A DNA stretch of 45,960 nucleotides from Bacteroidota bacterium (GTDB lineage: Bacteria > Bacteroidota > Bacteroidia > Bacteroidales > VadinHA17): assembly GCA_011042635.1 (NCBI GenBank), contig DQWH01000044.1:1-45960 (forward strand). The letters are read 5' to 3'. The first letter of the stretch is position 1. Each line of letters opens with the position of its first letter. The translations under genes and the position numbers were made by a program. Shown here piece after piece: positions 44,481 to 45,960 of the stretch. The notes beneath the pieces were generated by a model. It was not told the DNA's origin and made no database searches. It saw only the letters and a program-made list of their open reading frames with translations.

Positions 44481-45371
44481 TTACCTATGCCCGGCCATTT
44501 GTTCAATTTTTCCCCATATTTCCCGGAAAACTGCGACCAGAGGATGACCGGGCAATGCTTCCGGCAGCGACTTCCCCTCTACCAGGGCATGCACCACTTT
44601 TTCTTCATAGGATATTTTTGCCAGTACCGGCAGCTTCCTTTGTTCCAGCTCTTTTTCTATTTGCTCCGACATTTCCTTCCGCAGGTCGTATTTGTTGATC
44701 ACCACCCCCACGGGGGTTTTGAATTTACCGGTCATTTCCAGCAGGCGATCCAGATCGTGCCACCCGGAACGGCTGGGTTCTGTGACGGCAATCACCAGAT
44801 CGGCTCCTGTTACAGATGAAATGGCCGGACAACCGATACCGGGCGGACCGTCAACCAGGATCCAGTCGGCGCCTGTTTTCACCGCCTTTTCCCGGGCATT
44901 TTTTCTAACCTCGGAAACCAGCTTTCCCGAATTTTCCTCACCAATTCCCAGCCTGCCATATACCAGAGGGCCGAACCGGCTGTCAGCAAACACCAGGGCA
45001 TTCAGGTAGTTCTCTTCTATACGGATGGCTTCTGCCGGACAGGCCACCTCACACAGGCCACAGCCTTCACAGGCAAAAGGATCGATGGTATATTTCCCGT
45101 TGCTGAACCGGATGGCATGAAAGCGGCACAAATCCATACAAACACCGCAGGAGGTGCATTCCTGCTGATCGATCTCTGCCTTCGACCCACTGTGGAATGA
45201 TTCCTCTTTCAGAATGTCGGGTTGAAAGATCAAATGCAGGTCTGCAGCATCCACATCGCAATCGGCGAACACGCATTTCCCCGTAAATCCGGCCATTGCC
45301 GCAACCAGACTGGTCTTTCCCGTACCTCCTTTTCCGCTCAGGATCACTATTTCAAAGGGTTTCCGGTTCAT
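44481..45371 (-). CDS. MinD/Mrp-type P-loop ATPase with two ferredoxin clusters
   Basis: A 296-residue ATPase. The deviant Walker A is SGKGGTGKTSLVAAM (residues 12-20 region). Between strands 2 and 3 a ferredoxin-like insert carries two [4Fe-4S] motifs, CTSCGVCMDLC and CEGCGLCEVAC. The Walker A' / switch region is DGPPGIGCPAISSVT, and VITEPSRSG follows. Such proteins are often annotated as Mrp, CooC or (4Fe-4S)-cluster-containing MinD family ATPases; they bind or transfer clusters, with ATP control, in an undefined process. The ATG overlaps the stop of the upstream paralog by 4 nt (ATGA), so the two are made together and probably form a heterodimer. Confidence 0.9.
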   Translation of the reverse strand: MNRKPFEIVILSGKGGTGKTSLVAAMAGFTGKCVFADCDVDAADLHLIFQPDILKEESFHSGSKAEIDQQECTSCGVCMDLCRFHAIRFSNGKYTIDPFACEGCGLCEVACPAEAIRIEENYLNALVFADSRFGPLVYGRLGIGEENSGKLVSEVRKNAREKAVKTGADWILVDGPPGIGCPAISSVTGADLVIAVTEPSRSGWHDLDRLLEMTGKFKTPVGVVINKYDLRKEMSEQIEKELEQRKLPVLAKISYEEKVVHALVEGKSLPEALPGHPLVAVFREIWGKIEQMAGHR

Positions 45372-45960
45372 GATCCTATGGCTTTTAAAATGGTACGCAT
45401 CAGTTCCCTGATCTCGGGAAAAGCTTCCGACAGGATAATCCCGTCGGCATAGGCCCCGGCATATTTCCTGTGAAAGGGGATGCCGGCCAGAACGGGAATG
45501 TTTTCCTCCTGGAGCCAGGTATACAGAGGAGCATAATCAAGCCCTGTGCGGTTAACTACCACTCCCGCTTTTTTCCCGATCTGACGTACCGTTTCCACCA
45601 TGATCTTCAGGTCGTTCAATCCGTAAGGAGTAGGTTCGGTAACCATCAGCACATAATCGGCTTGGCTGATCACGGCCACAACGGGACAGGATGCTCCGGG
45701 AGGGGCATCCAGCAATACGGTGCCCTTGCCGTTCACATGTTCCAGCAATTCCCTGATAACCTGTGTTTGCAGGGCACTACCCACCTTCAACCTCCCTTCC
45801 AGAAAATCATTCATTTCATGATACCGGAAAAAGGTAATTTTTCCGATCTCCTGATTATTTTCCGTAATGGCGTGTTCAGGACAAACATACGAACAGGCTC
45901 CGCAGCCGTGGCATTGCTCTTCCACCACCTCAATGAAGGAAGCCGGAGGAAGCATGATAA
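45368..45960 (-). CDS. MinD-type P-loop ATPase with ferredoxin cluster, 5'-truncated by the window edge
   Basis: The gene continues beyond the window: the frame stays open upstream of the first ATG (45955), and the nucleotide-binding N-terminus with the P-loop is missing. Visible are the second ferredoxin motif CHGCGACSYVCP, the glycine-rich DAPPGASCPVVAVISQADY switch, and VVVNRTGLDYAPLYTWLQEE. It is a paralog of the next gene, lies in the same operon, and overlaps its start by 4 nt. The pair is the usual two-gene arrangement of MinD/ferredoxin ATPases found with DUF5320 and NifX-like genes. Confidence 0.85.
   Translation of the reverse strand, partial: IMLPPASFIEVVEEQCHGCGACSYVCPEHAITENNQEIGKITFFRYHEMNDFLEGRLKVGSALQTQVIRELLEHVNGKGTVLLDAPPGASCPVVAVISQADYVLMVTEPTPYGLNDLKIMVETVRQIGKKAGVVVNRTGLDYAPLYTWLQEENIPVLAGIPFHRKYAGAYADGIILSEAFPEIRELMRTILKAIGS

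Overview
The window looks like a chromosomal segment of an anaerobic or facultative Bacteroidota (Bacteroidales/Marinilabiliales-like) organism, probably from an environmental or metagenomic source. The evidence is: the family content (GH3-type adenylating enzyme, DUF4252 pair beside an ECF sigma/anti-sigma pair, SpoIIE phosphatase with an IRYAxxIQ start, PorT-type barrel, bacterial V-type ATPase with DUF2764, class I fumarase); few clear Shine-Dalgarno sequences; and promoter-like TTTG-N20-TAnnTTTG boxes. No tRNA, rRNA, CRISPR array, transposase or phage gene was found.

Layout. 0-4 kb: aspartate/glutamate racemase-family protein, a lone OLD-family ATPase/TOPRIM nuclease and a SpoIIE phosphatase, all on minus. 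4-12 kb: a small acidic protein, GH3 enzyme, 2-hydroxyacid dehydrogenase, AEC transporter, TonB-like protein, SRAP (YedK/HMCES) protein, serine hydrolase and an HExxH protein. 12.16-12.6 kb: no gene, but a highly structured minus-strand segment flanked by a near-consensus promoter and a terminator; I propose an unidentified ~430-nt RNA. 12.9-16.6 kb: biotin carboxylase, biotin carrier and carboxyltransferase operon, probably propionyl/acyl-CoA carboxylase. 16.6-24.4 kb: secreted protein of unknown function, MsrB, a thioredoxin-family remnant, double-Usp protein, Lon-N domain protein, cardiolipin synthase, beta-barrel protein and metallophosphoesterase. 24.5-28.7 kb: ArsE/ArsF-like pair behind a palindromic operator, a lipoprotein, and the sigma/anti-sigma/DUF4252 operon. 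28.7-29.2 kb: a decayed gene. 29.3-34.1 kb: CoA-disulfide-reductase-like flavoprotein, class I fumarase and AbgT transporter. 34.1-34.7 kb: intergenic repeats. 34.7-42.4 kb: V-ATPase operon (E, DUF2764, A, B, D, I, K). 42.8-46 kb: DUF5320, a second CoADR-like flavoprotein, and two MinD/ferredoxin ATPases, the last running off the window.

The most notable observation is in the V-ATPase operon. The subunit B frame, whose ATG overlaps the stop of subunit A, has two in-frame TAG codons (codons 46 and 54). The subunit E frame has an in-frame TAA at codon 15. The flanking protein sequence is homologous on both sides, so these are nonsense codons inside otherwise intact genes. The proteolipid K carries the full set of positions that bind Na+ in Enterococcus hirae NtpK, so the enzyme, if functional, may be sodium-coupled.

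How the genes fit together: acyl-CoA carboxylation, fumarase and a V-ATPase fit fermentative or anaerobic central metabolism with ion cycling. The CoADR-like flavoproteins, MsrB, ArsE/F-like thioredoxin proteins and MinD-ferredoxin ATPases suggest thiol/persulfide and iron-sulfur handling. Several decayed genes and dispersed repeats show ongoing erosion in the intergenic spaces.
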